Positions 17,705-28,112 are shown, counted from the stretch's first letter. The stretch is 64,000 nt of DNA from Sphingobium estronivorans (GCF_008692605.1 NZ_LFCT01000010.1:61280-125279), one strand, 5' to 3'. A program made the numbers and translations. The notes: a model not told the origin generated them from the sequence alone.

Positions 17705-20700
17705 CCGACGAGCCGTAATCCCGACCGTCTGTTGCGTGCCCGATAACCGTCAGCTTTCGCTTCCATCCGTTCGAAGCGGCCAATGCGCACACCGGGGATC
17801 AGCGCGATGGCATCGACCTGATCCGCACCGACCAGATAATCATCGCCCAGGAACAATCGTGCTGCCTTGCCATTAGCAACGGGCGCGCGAAGGAACACCT
17901 CGCTCCGCCCGCCCTTGGCACGCGCCAGCAATTGCGCCAATGCCTCGACCGCTGCCACATCGCTGACATCAACCACCAGTTCCATGCGCGAACTGTTGGC
18001 CAGTTGGCGGAACGGCTCAACCCCGCGAATGGTGACGCGCGGCGTTTCTTCGCCGGGCAGGCGGTCCAATTCCACCAGCAGCAAGGCACAATCGCCCTCC
18101 CGCGCCATGTCTTCGATGGCCTTGCAGGCATCCTCATCGAAGCAGCTTGCCTGGAACTGCCCGCTGCTGTCGGAGAAGGTGGCAGCGGCATAACGTGCCC
18201 CACGCTTGGTTTCGCGCCAGCGCACATCTTCGACCATGGCAGCCATCACGCCATTGGCGCGGCCACCCTCCGCCACCGGTTCAGCGCAGATCGCGCCATA
18301 GCTTTTCGCCCCCCGCGCCTCTGCCAGATGGCGGTAGCGGTCCACCGGATGGGCGGAGAAATAAAAGCCGAAGGCGTCCTTTTCCTGCGCCATCCGATCC
18401 GCCGTCGACCAGGTTTGATGCGGCGGGATGCGGACATCGGCATGAGGCGTCTCGACGTCTCCGAAGAGGCCGCCCTGTCCGCTTTCCCGCGCCTCCGCCG
18501 CGCTGGACGCCACGCTCAATATCGTCTCGGCCGCAGCATGTACGCCTGCCCGGTCGGCATGAACGCCGTCAAACGCCCCCGCCGCCGCCAGGCTCTCCAA
18601 CTGTCGCCGGTTCAGCAGGCGCGGCTCGATCCGGTCGGCAAAATCGTCCAGCGACGTGAACGGGCCGCCGGCATCGCGCTCCGCAACGAGCTGCTCCATC
18701 GCCTTCTCACCCACGCCCTTCAGTCCGCCCAGCGCATAGCGCACGGCAAAGCCCAGACGTGGATCATCCCCTTCACACTCGACCGCCTCGACCGAGAAAT
18801 CCGCAAGGCTGCGATTGATGTCGGGCGCAAGACAGCCAAGCCCCATGCGCCGCATATCGTCGACGAACACCGTCAGCTTGTCGGTCAGGTGAATATCGTA
18901 GGCCATGGACGCGGCGTAGAATTCCGCCGGATAATGCGCCTTCAGCCACGCCGTCTGATAGGCGAGCAACGCATAAGCCGCCGCGTGGCTCTTGTTGAAA
19001 CCATAGCCGGCGAACTTGTCGATCAAATCGAACAGTTCATTCGCCTTGCCGGCCGCAATATCGCTCTTGGCGCAGCCTTCGACGAAGCGGGCGCGCTGGG
19101 CGTCCATTTCCGCCTTGATCTTCTTGCCCATCGCGCGTCGCAGAAGGTCTGCGTCGCCCAGCGAATAGCCCGCTAGTATCTGCGCGGCCTGCATCACCTG
19201 TTCCTGATAGACGAAGATGCCGTAGGTCTCTTCGAGGATCGGCTTCAGGAGAATATGAGGATATTCAATCTCTTCCTGACCGTTCTTGCGACGGCCGAAC
19301 ATCGGAATATTGTCCATTGGGCCGGGGCGGTAGAGCGATACCAGCGCGATGATGTCTCCGAAATTGGTCGGACGCACGGCGGCCAGCGTCTTGCGCATGC
19401 CCTCCGATTCCAGCTGGAACACGCCCACCGTATCGCCGCGCTGGAGCAGTTCATAAACGGCCGGATCGTCCCAACTGAGGCTGTTGAGATCGATCTCCAC
19501 GCCCCGCCCGCCGAGCAATTGCACGGCCTTCTGCAACACCGACAGGGTTTTGAGGCCGAGAAAGTCGAACTTCACCAACCCCGCGCCCTCGACATATTTC
19601 ATGTCGAACTGCGTCACCGGCATGTCGGAACGCGGGTCGCGATAGAGCGGCACAAGCTGCGACAAAGGCCGGTCCCCGATCACCACGCCCGCCGCGTGGG
19701 TGGAACTGTGTCGCGGAAAGCCCTCCAGCTTCATCGCATAGTCGATGAGGCGCTTCACCTGCCCGTCATTGTCATATTCCGCCCGGAACTCCGCCACGCC
19801 GTTCAATGAGCGCTCCAGCGTCCAGGGATCGGTCGGATGGTTGGGCACCAGCTTGGCGAGGCGGTCGACCTGGCCATAGCTCATCTGGAGCACGCGGCCC
19901 GTGTCCTTGAGAACGGCACGGGCCTTCAACTTACCGAAGGTGATGATCTGCGCCACATGATCCGCGCCATATTTCTGCTGGACGTAGCGGATCACCTCGC
20001 CGCGCCGCGTTTCGCAAAAATCGATGTCGAAGTCCGGCATGGACACGCGTTCCGGGTTGAGGAAGCGTTCGAACAGCAACCCCAGTTCCAGCGGATCGAG
20101 ATCGGTGATCGTCAGCGCCCAGGCAACGACCGATCCTGCGCCCGAACCACGACCCGGCCCCACCGGAATATCCTGCTCCTTCGCCCATTTGATGAAGTCG
20201 GCAACGATCAGGAAATAGCCGGGAAAGCCCATCTGGATGATGATGTCGGTCTCGAACTTCAATCGGTCCAAATAGGGTTGGCGCGCCTCCTCTCCGGCGA
20301 TGCCCGCCTTGGCCAGACGCGCCTCCAGCCCCTCGGCGGCCTGGTCGCGCAGCATCTTCGCCTCGCCCTCGATATCGCCCGCCAGGCTGGGGAGAATGGG
20401 CTTGCGCTTGGGCGCCGCAACGGCGCAGCGCTGGGCCACGACCAGCGTGTTCGCCAACGCCTCGGGCAGATCATCGAACAGCCGCTTCATTTCCGCCGCC
20501 GGTTTCATCCACGCGTCGGGCGAACTGGTGCGGCGGTCGGGCGTCTCCACATAGGCGCTGTCGGCGATGCAGAGCATCACGTCATGCGCTTCATGGAAAT
20601 GCGGCTCGGCAAAGCAGGTCGGGTTGGTCGCCACCAACGGCAGGTTGCGCGCATAGGCAAGGTCGAGCAGTTCCGGCTCCGCCTTCCCCTCGACCGGATC

Positions 20701-21234
20701 GAGGCGGCGGCAGATTTCGATATAAAGCCGCCCGGGAAACAGCGCTTCCAGCCGGTCGGCATAGGCCCGTGCCGCGTCGGGTTGATCCTCGGCATAGAGC
20801 CGGGCCAAAGCCCCCTCCCCACCAGCCGTCAACGCGATCAGGCCGTCCGTGCGCCCCTCCAGCACCTCCAGACTGATATGGGGCACTTCCTCGACCGGCC
20901 GCTCCAGATGCGCCATTGAAACGAGCGCGCAGAGGTTGTCGTAACCCGCCGCATCCTGCGCATAGAGCGCGATCCAGTCATGGACGGGCGCGGCATTGGC
21001 CGGACGACCGGGGCGGGAGATGCCGATCATGGCGCCGATGACCGGCTGCACCCCTTCTCCCTTGCACGCGTCGGAAAAGGCCATGGAGCCGTAAAGGCCG
21101 TTGCGGTCGGTGATGGCCGCTGCCGGAAAGCCAAGGGCCTTGGCCTGTTTGGCGATCTTCTTGGGATCTATCGCCCCTTCCAGCATGGTGAACGAAGAAA
21201 AGACGCGAAGGGGAACGAAACCGGCATGAGGCAT
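17701..21234 (-). CDS. dnaE: DNA polymerase III alpha subunit
   Basis: A 1177-residue C-family replicative polymerase of the DnaE1 type. The PHP domain is N-terminal; the palm follows, with GPGRGSGAGS at 359-368 and the catalytic aspartates in PDFDIDF at 400-406; then come finger, OB and C-terminal regions. An internal beta-clamp motif, QGGLF, lies near residue 930. Length fits DnaE1 rather than the error-prone DnaE2. The PHP start reads FVPLRVFSSF, so the usual histidines (HLRVHS pattern) are Pro and Phe, implying a PHP domain without metal. Its stop codon shares TTAA with the convergent radical SAM gene. Confidence 0.96.
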   Translation of the reverse strand: MPHAGFVPLRVFSSFTMLEGAIDPKKIAKQAKALGFPAAAITDRNGLYGSMAFSDACKGEGVQPVIGAMIGISRPGRPANAAPVHDWIALYAQDAAGYDNLCALVSMAHLERPVEEVPHISLEVLEGRTDGLIALTAGGEGALARLYAEDQPDAARAYADRLEALFPGRLYIEICRRLDPVEGKAEPELLDLAYARNLPLVATNPTCFAEPHFHEAHDVMLCIADSAYVETPDRRTSSPDAWMKPAAEMKRLFDDLPEALANTLVVAQRCAVAAPKRKPILPSLAGDIEGEAKMLRDQAAEGLEARLAKAGIAGEEARQPYLDRLKFETDIIIQMGFPGYFLIVADFIKWAKEQDIPVGPGRGSGAGSVVAWALTITDLDPLELGLLFERFLNPERVSMPDFDIDFCETRRGEVIRYVQQKYGADHVAQIITFGKLKARAVLKDTGRVLQMSYGQVDRLAKLVPNHPTDPWTLERSLNGVAEFRAEYDNDGQVKRLIDYAMKLEGFPRHSSTHAAGVVIGDRPLSQLVPLYRDPRSDMPVTQFDMKYVEGAGLVKFDFLGLKTLSVLQKAVQLLGGRGVEIDLNSLSWDDPAVYELLQRGDTVGVFQLESEGMRKTLAAVRPTNFGDIIALVSLYRPGPMDNIPMFGRRKNGQEEIEYPHILLKPILEETYGIFVYQEQVMQAAQILAGYSLGDADLLRRAMGKKIKAEMDAQRARFVEGCAKSDIAAGKANELFDLIDKFAGYGFNKSHAAAYALLAYQTAWLKAHYPAEFYAASMAYDIHLTDKLTVFVDDMRRMGLGCLAPDINRSLADFSVEAVECEGDDPRLGFAVRYALGGLKGVGEKAMEQLVAERDAGGPFTSLDDFADRIEPRLLNRRQLESLAAAGAFDGVHADRAGVHAAAETILSVASSAAEARESGQGGLFGDVETPHADVRIPPHQTWSTADRMAQEKDAFGFYFSAHPVDRYRHLAEARGAKSYGAICAEPVAEGGRANGVMAAMVEDVRWRETKRGARYAAATFSDSSGQFQASCFDEDACKAIEDMAREGDCALLLVELDRLPGEETPRVTIRGVEPFRQLANSSRMELVVDVSDVAAVEALAQLLARAKGGRSEVFLRAPVANGKAARLFLGDDYLVGADQVDAIALIPGVRIGRFERMEAKADGYRARNRRSGLRLVG

Positions 21235-21377
21235 GAGGCCAATCTAGGCACTCACCCCGATTCGACGCCAGCCCCCTTCCCAAGAAAGTCGTGGGTAAAT
21301 TGACGCCCCATCCGAAGAAACTCCCGAACCGACCGATGGTTAACCCATCGCCAAGACTTGGGGGTTAAGAGCGGACC

Positions 21378-23189
21378 ATGCGTTTATCCACCATTACCAA
21401 CTGGGCTTATGGCGCCACCGTGGTCCTGACGCTGGCGTCGGGCACCGTCATGCTGATGGCATCGGGCGCAGAACAGCGCGAACGCGCCGCCGTCGAACAG
21501 CGGGCCACCTTCGACCAGATGACCGCCACGCTGGAGGAAGACACCTTCCGCCAGAGCGAACAGGCACGCAGCTTCGCGATCACCGGCGATCCCACCCATG
21601 TCATCGCCTATCGCCGGGAAAGAGCCGAAGAACGGTCGGTGGAACAGCGCGTGGCCCATGTCCGCGATGCCGGCGCCAATCTCGGCGAACTGGCGGCATT
21701 GAAGCAGGCCTTGCACTGGGCCGACGCGCTGTCCGACGAGCAGGAAGCCGCCATCCAGGCTGCGCAAAAGGGTGACGGCGAAACCGCGCGCCGGATACTC
21801 TTCGGCGATGAATATGGCCGTGAACTGGACCGCATCGGCGCGCAGATCGGCAAATTCCAATATATGCTGGACCAGCGAACGGAAATCGCCGTCCGGCAGG
21901 CGACCGATACGGCCCGGCAATGGCGCTTCATGTCGGAACTCATGCTGGGCGCGACGGCGCTGCTGTTCCTGTGCGTGCTTTACTTCATTCTCAAGCAACG
22001 CATCCTGCGGCCGGTGGTGCGGCTGAGCGATGTGGTGACGCGGCTGGCGGCGCAGGATTTCGCGGCGATCCCGCCAGAACTCCCCCAGGTCGACGAGATT
22101 GGCGACATGGCGCAGGCCGTACGCATTTTCCGCGAAAATGGTCTGGAACGGCAGCGATTGGAGCAGGAACGCGACGCAGACCGCATGACCCGCGACCAGC
22201 TTTCGCGCATGACCCAGCGCTTGCAGGGCTGCGACAGCATCGGCGATCTGGTCGACGTGGTGGGCCGTTTCGCGCCGGAAATCGCGCCGGGCTTTGCGGG
22301 ACGCCTCTACATTCAGGACATGCGGCGCAATGCCATGGTCCAGGCCTGCGCCTGGCTTGGGCCGCGCCAGTCGCAAGTTCATGAATTTGCCCCGTCCGCT
22401 TGCTGGGCGCTGCGCCGGGGCCAGACCCACAAGCCCACGGGCGAATTGATCGACATCCCCTGCGAACATCTCGCCGGCGAAGAGGCGATCGCCACCATTT
22501 GCATCCCCTTGACGGCGCAGGGCGAGAGCATCGGATTGCTCTATTTCGAGCAGCCCGAGGGTATGACCGCAGATCAGATCAGCCGCACGGAAAAATATCT
22601 GGAGATGCTGGCGGAAAATATCGGCCTTGCGCTCGCCAATTTGCGTTTGCGCGACGTGCTGCGACAGATGGCGATGGCCGATCCTTTGACGGGCCTCGCC
22701 AATCGCCGCCGTTTCGACGTCGTTTTCAAAGAACAGGTCGCGTCAGCGGAAAACAGGAATGAGCCGATGGCCTGCCTGATGGTCGACATCGACCATTTCA
22801 AGCGGTTCAACGACAATCATGGTCACGATGCCGGCGACGCGGTGTTGCGCGCCGTGGGCGCCGTGCTGCATGACGCGCTGCGCGAAAAAGATTGCGCCTT
22901 CCGGTTAGGCGGCGAGGAATTTGTTCTGCTGATGCCCGGCTTCACGCTGGATCAGGCGATGGAACGCGCTCGGACGGTACAGCAAAGGGTGCAGGATTTG
23001 CGCGTCGACCATCGGGGCGAGGAATTGGGCCCCATTACGGCTTCCTTCGGCCTTGCCGCTTTCCCCGATCACGGCCGCGCCGAAACGCTGTTGCGGACGG
23101 CTGACGCGGCGTTGCTTCGCGCCAAGAGCCAAGGCCGCGACCGGATCGTCATCGCGACGGTCCGGGATGCGGCCTCACATGTGGCCTGA
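21378..23189 (+). CDS. membrane diguanylate cyclase (HAMP-GAF-GGDEF)
   Basis: A 603-residue sensor enzyme. Transmembrane segments near residues 9-30 and 185-206 flank a periplasmic helical sensor; then come a HAMP-like linker, a GAF domain (about 280-420) and a GGDEF domain. The active-site motif is GGEEF at 511-515, and the product-inhibition I-site REKD lies at 502-505, exactly five residues before it. It should make c-di-GMP and be feedback-inhibited. It stands alone, divergent from dnaE. Its last 15 bases overlap the 3' end of lolD. The stimulus is unknown. Confidence 0.93.
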   Translation: MRLSTITNWAYGATVVLTLASGTVMLMASGAEQRERAAVEQRATFDQMTATLEEDTFRQSEQARSFAITGDPTHVIAYRRERAEERSVEQRVAHVRDAGANLGELAALKQALHWADALSDEQEAAIQAAQKGDGETARRILFGDEYGRELDRIGAQIGKFQYMLDQRTEIAVRQATDTARQWRFMSELMLGATALLFLCVLYFILKQRILRPVVRLSDVVTRLAAQDFAAIPPELPQVDEIGDMAQAVRIFRENGLERQRLEQERDADRMTRDQLSRMTQRLQGCDSIGDLVDVVGRFAPEIAPGFAGRLYIQDMRRNAMVQACAWLGPRQSQVHEFAPSACWALRRGQTHKPTGELIDIPCEHLAGEEAIATICIPLTAQGESIGLLYFEQPEGMTADQISRTEKYLEMLAENIGLALANLRLRDVLRQMAMADPLTGLANRRRFDVVFKEQVASAENRNEPMACLMVDIDHFKRFNDNHGHDAGDAVLRAVGAVLHDALREKDCAFRLGGEEFVLLMPGFTLDQAMERARTVQQRVQDLRVDHRGEELGPITASFGLAAFPDHGRAETLLRTADAALLRAKSQGRDRIVIATVRDAASHVA

Positions 23190-23864
23190 GCCGTCTTCCA
23201 GCAGCCCCTCGTGAAGGCGGACCACGCGGTCCATCTTCTCGGCCAGCCGCTCATTATGGGTCGCGACCAGCGCCGCCGACCCTTCCTCCCGCACCAGCCG
23301 GAGGAATTCGGCCAGCACGATGTCTGCGGTGCGCTCATCCAGATTGCCGGTGGGCTCGTCCGCCAGAACCAATGCAGGTCGGTTGGCAAGCGCACGGGCT
23401 ACGGCCACGCGCTGTTGCTCGCCGCCCGATAACTGGCTCGGACGATGTTCCAGGCGATGGCCAAGGCCCAGCGATCCCAACAGGGATTCCGCGCGGGAGC
23501 GGGCTGTCCCCATATCCACATCACGAATGACCTGCGGCAACACGACATTTTCCATCGCATTGAAGTCTGGCAGGAGATGATGAAATTGATAGACGAACCC
23601 CAGCGCATCGCGGCGCAGCCGGGTCCGCCCATCATTGTCGAGTTTCGCGGCTTCCTCGCCACCGATGCGGATCGATCCGTCGAAGCCGCCTTCCAAGAGT
23701 CCTACGGCCTGGAGCAGCGTCGATTTGCCGGACCCCGACGGGCCGAGCAATGCCACAATCTCCCCCGTTCCGACCGAGAGATTGACGCCGCGCAGCACCT
23801 CTATGGTGACGCCGCCTTGGGTAAAGCTGCGCTTGAGGCCGCTGACCTTCAATATGTCATTCAT
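23175..23864 (-). CDS. lolD: lipoprotein-releasing ABC transporter ATPase
   Basis: A 229-residue ATPase of the MacB/LolD type, with Walker [10 protein letters not shown], signature [15 protein letters not shown] and Walker [13 protein letters not shown]. It powers extraction of lipoproteins from the inner membrane together with the permease encoded just upstream. ATG 23864 overlaps the permease gene by 8 bases, indicating coupled translation. The 3' end runs 15 bases into the convergent diguanylate cyclase gene, so the two genes share terminal sequence. Confidence 0.95.
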   Translation of the reverse strand: MNDILKVSGLKRSFTQGGVTIEVLRGVNLSVGTGEIVALLGPSGSGKSTLLQAVGLLEGGFDGSIRIGGEEAAKLDNDGRTRLRRDALGFVYQFHHLLPDFNAMENVVLPQVIRDVDMGTARSRAESLLGSLGLGHRLEHRPSQLSGGEQQRVAVARALANRPALVLADEPTGNLDERTADIVLAEFLRLVREEGSAALVATHNERLAEKMDRVVRLHEGLLEDGSGHM

Positions 23865-25107
23865 AACGCAGCACCTGCACGGGATCGGTATTGGCGGCCT
23901 TGAACGCCGGATAGAGCGTGGCAAGGAAGCTGAAGATCAGCGCCATCAGGCAGATGATGGCGATCTCCACCGGATCGGGCTTGGCGGGCAATTCGGTGAG
24001 AAAGCGGATCGATGGGTCCCAGAGATTCTGTCCCGTGAGGAACTGTATCGCGTTCACCACGCTCTGCCGGAAGAAGAGGAAGGTGAAGCCCAGAACCATG
24101 CCCGCCGCCATGCCCAACGTGCCGATGGTGACGCCCACGGTCATGAAAATCTTCACCAGCCCGATCCGGCTCGCCCCCATGGTCCGCAATATGGCGATAT
24201 CCCGCGTCTTGGCGCGCACCAGCATGATGAGCGAGGAGAGAATGTTGAACACCGCGACCAGCACGATGATCGACAGGACTACGAACATCGCCACTCGCTC
24301 GACCGCCAGCGCCTCGAACAGGGAGGCGTTCATCTGCCGCCAGTCCGTGACGACGGCGCGGCCGGCCACCTTCCCCGCCAGCGGTTCCAGTATCGCGCCG
24401 ACCTGGTCAGCATTGACCGTCTGGACCTCGATCATGCCGACCACGTCGCCCAGCAGCAGCAGGGTCTGGGCATCCTCCATCGGCATGACGATGAACGCCT
24501 TGTCATAATCGTAGATGCCGACTTCGAAGATCGCGGCGACCTGATAGGACACCTGACGCGGCACCGTGCCGAAGGGCGTGGATCGCCCCGCCGGATTGAT
24601 GATGGTGATGCTGTCGCCCATCTGGATGCCGAGATTTTCCGCCAGCCGCGACCCGATCGCGACCTTGCCGCTATTGGGGGTCAACGCGTTGAGGCTGCCC
24701 GCCAACACCTTCGCCTTCAGCGTCGCATTGTTGCGAATATCGTTCACGGTCATGCCGCGGACCAGCACGGCCTCGACCCGGCCCTGAAAGCTGCCGAGCA
24801 AGGGCTGCTCGATCAGCGGCGTGGCGCTGGTGACGCCCGGCGTCGCCTTGGCTTCCTTGAGCACCGCCTTCCAGTCGGGAAGACGACCGCCATAGCCCTG
24901 AACCACGGCATGACCATTGAGGCCGACGATCTTGTCGAACAGTTCGGCGCGGAAGCCGTTCATCACGCTCATCACGATGATGAGCGCGGCCACGCCGAGC
25001 ATCACCGCGACCAGGCTGATCCCGGCGACCAGGAAGATGAACCCCTCCCCTTTGCCGGGCAGGAGGTATCGCTTGGCGATCATGCGTTCGTATCGGGATA
25101 GAATCAT
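23857..25107 (-). CDS. lipoprotein-releasing ABC transporter permease (LolC/LolE)
   Basis: A 416-residue FtsX-fold permease: an N-terminal transmembrane helix ([21 protein letters not shown]), a large periplasmic domain, then three helices near the C-terminus, with the coupling region [15 protein letters not shown]-terminal [13 protein letters not shown] is typical of LolC/E. One permease gene paired with one ATPase suggests a homodimeric LolF-like system or a second permease elsewhere. ATG 25107 is chosen because it directly precedes [15 protein letters not shown]; no strong ribosome site is visible. Confidence 0.92.
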   Translation of the reverse strand: MILSRYERMIAKRYLLPGKGEGFIFLVAGISLVAVMLGVAALIIVMSVMNGFRAELFDKIVGLNGHAVVQGYGGRLPDWKAVLKEAKATPGVTSATPLIEQPLLGSFQGRVEAVLVRGMTVNDIRNNATLKAKVLAGSLNALTPNSGKVAIGSRLAENLGIQMGDSITIINPAGRSTPFGTVPRQVSYQVAAIFEVGIYDYDKAFIVMPMEDAQTLLLLGDVVGMIEVQTVNADQVGAILEPLAGKVAGRAVVTDWRQMNASLFEALAVERVAMFVVLSIIVLVAVFNILSSLIMLVRAKTRDIAILRTMGASRIGLVKIFMTVGVTIGTLGMAAGMVLGFTFLFFRQSVVNAIQFLTGQNLWDPSIRFLTELPAKPDPVEIAIICLMALIFSFLATLYPAFKAANTDPVQVLRYE

Positions 25108-25273
25108 GACGGCGCGGAACGGCCTTTTGATGGGGACATGGCTTGCCCGTCTAGCATGCTCTGAACCAACGGCAAGCGCTGCCGGATTGTTGCATGGACG
25201 CCACAGCCTGTTGGGGAAAATCACAGCGCAGGGAAATAGCCCGTGACAGCAGCCTGCGCAGCCCATAGCAAAG

Positions 25274-25428
25274 GCTCCGAAGCACAGGTAAAGGCCGTGG
25301 TTCAGGGATACTGCATCCCGCTTCGAGCTTAGGGGGCTAAGAAGCGGTTGAGGCAGACCAAGGGGGAGACGAGCAATCGTCCATCAGTACCCGGGTCGTA
25401 AAAACACGGCCCGGGTACTTTTCTTTCT
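25274..25428 (+). ncRNA. candidate structured small RNA
   Basis: The strand carries several perfect stems: a 9-bp stem with one bulge (GCTCCGAAGC at 25274-25283 with GCTTCGAGC at 25320-25328) enclosing GGGAT-ACTGC-ATCCC (25305-25319); GACGA-GCAA-TCGTC with a GNRA loop (25368-25381); and a 13-bp terminator. A second pairing (CGCTT 25319-25323 with AAGCG 25342-25346, over CTTAG/CTAAG) competes with the first. No ORF of note is present, and neighbouring genes do not need a plus-strand terminator here. I could not match it to 6S, SRP, tmRNA or RNase P RNA. The 5' end is unknown. Confidence 0.5.
25387..25428 (+). terminator. strong rho-independent terminator
   Basis: A 13-base-pair stem (arms 25387-25399 and 25406-25418, one G-U pair, outer sequence GTACCCGGG/CCCGGGTAC, loop AAAAAC) is followed directly by TTTTCTTTCT. 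It reads on the plus strand only. The gene to its left (lolC/E) runs the other way, so it must end a transcript started within 25108-25386. Confidence 0.85.
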
Positions 25429-25532
25429 GGGACAATTTGGGCCGATCGACGCGCCTGCATTCCTGCTTCTGGCCATGACGTCACGCGAAGACAGCTTTCG
25501 TATCTGGGCATGCAAATCGCTTTGAACGCCCA

Positions 25533-25560
25533 CTTGAAACCCTCTGTCGTCAAACCATAT
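25533..25560 (+). promoter_or_regulatory. heat-shock sigma-32 (RpoH) promoter of hsp20
   Basis: CTTGAAA at 25533-25539 and CCATAT at 25555-25560, separated by 15 bases, match the RpoH consensus (CTTGAA and CCATNT) almost perfectly. Transcription would start near 25568, giving a leader of about 90 bases before the hsp20 ATG. Confidence 0.8.
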
Positions 25561-25567
25561 CCACAGC

Positions 25568-25657
25568 GTCCGGCCGCCATTCGGGGTCGGACAGCGTTCC
25601 GCCGGATGCCAGATTTGGGTCCGGCCCGTTCATTTTGCTCTTTTGGAGATTATGACA
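25568..25657 (+). promoter_or_regulatory. hsp20 5' leader, possible ROSE-like RNA thermometer
   Basis: The roughly 90-base leader contains GTCCG/CGGAC and GCCGGA/TCCGGC stems. Close to the start it carries TTGCT (25635-25639), followed by the GGAG ribosome site (25645-25648). CTC at 25638-25640 can pair with GAG of that site. A U(U/C)GCU element opposite the ribosome site in an Hsp20 leader is the hallmark of ROSE thermometers. The pairing is short here, so this is a suggestion. Confidence 0.4.
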
Positions 25658-26125
25658 ATGCGTGGTTTTGACCTGACCCCCTATCGCCGTTCGACCGTGG
25701 GCTTCGACCGCCTTTTCGACCTGATCGAAAATAATGCCCGGTTGCAACAGGGCGATAATTATCCCCCCTTCAATATCGAGCGGCTGTCCGAGGACCGCTA
25801 TCGCGTCACGCTCGCCGTGGCGGGTTTCCGCACCGATGAAATCGAGATCACGGCCCAGCAGAATCTGCTTCAGGTGACGGGCCGGAAGGACGAGGCGCAG
25901 GGCGGCGACCGCTCGCGCTTCCTGCATGTCGGCATCGCCAACCGCAGCTTCGAGCGGCGTTTCGAACTGGCCGATTTCGTCCGGGTCGAGAAGGCCGATC
26001 TGTCCGACGGGCTTTTGATCATCGAATTGGTGCGCGAAATTCCCGAAGCGATGAAGCCGAAGAAAATCGCCATCAACGGCGGCCAACTGGTCGATATCAA
26101 CGGCAAGGATCGCGACGCCGCCTGA
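25658..26125 (+). CDS. small heat-shock protein (Hsp20/IbpA family)
   Basis: A 155-residue alpha-crystallin-domain chaperone, with the IbpA-like N-terminus MRGFDLTPYRRSTVGFDRLF, a central beta-sandwich (YRVTLAVAGFRTDEIEI to LADFVRVEKADLSDGLLIIEL) and a short C-terminal tail. It binds unfolding proteins and holds them for refolding. ATG 25658 is preferred over ATG 25652 because GGAG is 9 bases from the first and only 3 from the second. It has its own RpoH-type promoter, a possible thermometer leader and its own terminator, so it is a single-gene heat-shock unit. Confidence 0.95.
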   Translation: MRGFDLTPYRRSTVGFDRLFDLIENNARLQQGDNYPPFNIERLSEDRYRVTLAVAGFRTDEIEITAQQNLLQVTGRKDEAQGGDRSRFLHVGIANRSFERRFELADFVRVEKADLSDGLLIIELVREIPEAMKPKKIAINGGQLVDINGKDRDAA

Positions 26126-26150
26126 TCCTCCGCGGCTGTTTCAGGGAAGG

Positions 26151-26178
26151 GGGCGCGGCAACCATGCCGCGCCCTTTT
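26151..26178 (+). terminator. rho-independent terminator of hsp20
   Basis: A perfect 9-bp stem, GGGCGCGGC / GCCGCGCCC (26151-26159 and 26166-26174), with loop AACCAT is followed by TTTT. It starts 25 bases after the hsp20 stop and also lies between hsp20 and the convergent kup gene. Confidence 0.85.
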
Positions 26179-26186
26179 CACGTTGG

Positions 26187-28112
26187 TCAGATTTCGACCT
26201 GGCTTCCCAGTTCGACCACCCGGTTGGTGGGCAGTCGGAAGAATTCCATAGCGCTTTCCGCGTTGCGCAGCATCCAGGCGAAGATTTTCTCCCGCCACAG
26301 CGGCATACCCGGCTTGGCCGAGGGCAGCAGCGTCTGACGCGCCAGAAAGAAACTGGTATCCATCATCTTGAACGCCTGCCCGCAGCCGGTGACGTTCTTG
26401 AGCGCGGCGGGTACGTCAGGCTCCTGCATGAAGCCATATTGCAGGACCAGGCGGAAGAAGCCCCGGCCCAGATCCTCCAGCTTGCACCGGCCATCATCCT
26501 CGACCACCGGCACGTCCTTGATCTTCACGGTCAGCAGGATGACGCGTTCGTGCAGAACCTTGTTGTGCTTGAGGTTGTGCAGCAGCGCATGGGGCACGCC
26601 GTCCGGGGTCGACGTCATGAATACGGCCGTGCCCGGCACACGAACCGCACTGTTGGCGGCCGAGGCGACGAAGACCGGAATCGGCATCGCCGCTTCGCGC
26701 AGCCGGTCCTGCACCAGCCGGCGTCCGCGCGACCAGGTCGTGAGCAGCGTGAAGATCACGAAGCCGATCAGCAGCGGGAACCATCCGCCCGCCGGTACCT
26801 TGGTCAGGTTTGCCGCCAGATAGGCGCCGTCGACCAGGAACAGCATCGCCAGCAACGGCACCGAATAATACCAGCGCCACTTCCAAAGGCGATAAAGCAC
26901 CACCGTCAGCAGCACATTGTCGATGAACATCGCGCCCGTGACCGCGATGCCATAGGCCGCCGTCAGGTTCGAGGACGTCTGGAACACCAGAACCAGCAGG
27001 ATGACCATGACCATCAACCCCCAGTTGACCAGGGGAATGTAGATCTGTCCTGCGGTCGACGCGCTGGTATGGGCGATGCGCAAACGCGGCATGAAGCCCA
27101 GTTGGATTGCCTGCTGCGTTACGGAGAAGGCGCCGGAAATCACCGCCTGGCTGGCGATGATCGCCGCCAGCGTGGCAAGGCCCACCAAGGGAAGCTGCGC
27201 CCATTGCGGCGCGAGATAGTAGAAGGGGCTGTGCAACGCCGCCGCGCCCTCGCGAAACAGCAGGGCGCCCTGCCCCATATAGTTCATCATCAGCGCTGGC
27301 AGCACGAACGCCACCCAGGACACCCGGATCGGGTTGCGGCCGAAATGGCCCATGTCGGCATAAAGCGCCTCGGCCCCCGTCACCGCCAGTACGACCGCGC
27401 CCAGCGCCAGAAAGGCGGGCAAAGGATCGGTGACGAAGAACATGATCGCCCAATAGGGGTTGAAGGCATGGAGGATGCCCGGCGTCTTGACGATGCTGAT
27501 CAGGCCCAGAACCGCTATGGTCAGGAAATAGAAGAGCATGATCGGACCGAAGAGCGCCGCGACGCGATTGGTTCCAAGGCCTTGAATCCAGAACAGCCCC
27601 AGCAGGATGATGATCGCTGCCGGCAATATCAACGGGGCCAGATTGCCGTTATAGACGGCCAGGCCTTCCACCGCCGACAGCACCGACACCGCCGGCGTAA
27701 TCATCGAATCGCCGTAAAATAGCGACGTCGCGAACACGCCCAGCAAGACGATGCCGCGCGACCACCGCTGGGTCTTTGTCTGGCCGTTGATGAGAGCCAG
27801 CAGCGCCAGGCTGCCGCCCTCCCCCTTATTGTCCGCGCGCATGATGACGGTGACGTATTTCAACGTAACCACCAGCATCATCGACCAGAACATCAGGCTG
27901 ATGACGCCCAATATATGATCGGGGTCGAGATCGAGATGATGATGCCCGGCAAAGGTTTCGCGAAAGGCATAGAGCGGGCTGGTGCCGATATCGCCGAACA
28001 CGATCCCGATGGCTCCAACCACCAGTTTCAGCGTCGCCTTTTGTCCGGCATGGCCATGACCATGGGCGTCGTCGTCAGCATGCGCGCCGCCGTTGATGGT
28101 CGCATCAGCCAT
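26187..28112 (-). CDS. kup: KUP-family potassium uptake transporter
   Basis: A 641-residue secondary K+ transporter with about twelve membrane helices, opening with [24 protein letters not shown], the diagnostic KUP signature. The soluble C-terminal part ends in the [19 protein letters not shown] type of tail. An unusual N-terminal extension is rich in His and Asp ([13 protein letters not shown]). It drives proton-coupled potassium import, mainly at low external K+. ATG 28112 starts the His-rich leader; no clear ribosome site is seen. Confidence 0.95.
   Translation of the reverse strand: MADATINGGAHADDDAHGHGHAGQKATLKLVVGAIGIVFGDIGTSPLYAFRETFAGHHHLDLDPDHILGVISLMFWSMMLVVTLKYVTVIMRADNKGEGGSLALLALINGQTKTQRWSRGIVLLGVFATSLFYGDSMITPAVSVLSAVEGLAVYNGNLAPLILPAAIIILLGLFWIQGLGTNRVAALFGPIMLFYFLTIAVLGLISIVKTPGILHAFNPYWAIMFFVTDPLPAFLALGAVVLAVTGAEALYADMGHFGRNPIRVSWVAFVLPALMMNYMGQGALLFREGAAALHSPFYYLAPQWAQLPLVGLATLAAIIASQAVISGAFSVTQQAIQLGFMPRLRIAHTSASTAGQIYIPLVNWGLMVMVILLVLVFQTSSNLTAAYGIAVTGAMFIDNVLLTVVLYRLWKWRWYYSVPLLAMLFLVDGAYLAANLTKVPAGGWFPLLIGFVIFTLLTTWSRGRRLVQDRLREAAMPIPVFVASAANSAVRVPGTAVFMTSTPDGVPHALLHNLKHNKVLHERVILLTVKIKDVPVVEDDGRCKLEDLGRGFFRLVLQYGFMQEPDVPAALKNVTGCGQAFKMMDTSFFLARQTLLPSAKPGMPLWREKIFAWMLRNAESAMEFFRLPTNRVVELGSQVEI

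Noticed and set aside
17932..20919. Long plus-strand frames (over 350 codons) opposite dnaE
   Set aside because: They are antisense shadows of a gene with clear polymerase motifs; their translations are rich in His, Arg and Gln without domains.
25108..25386. 6S RNA, SRP RNA, tmRNA or RNase P RNA in the lolC/E-hsp20 gap
   Set aside because: The conserved core sequences of these RNAs that I know are absent, so the element is listed only as an unclassified candidate.
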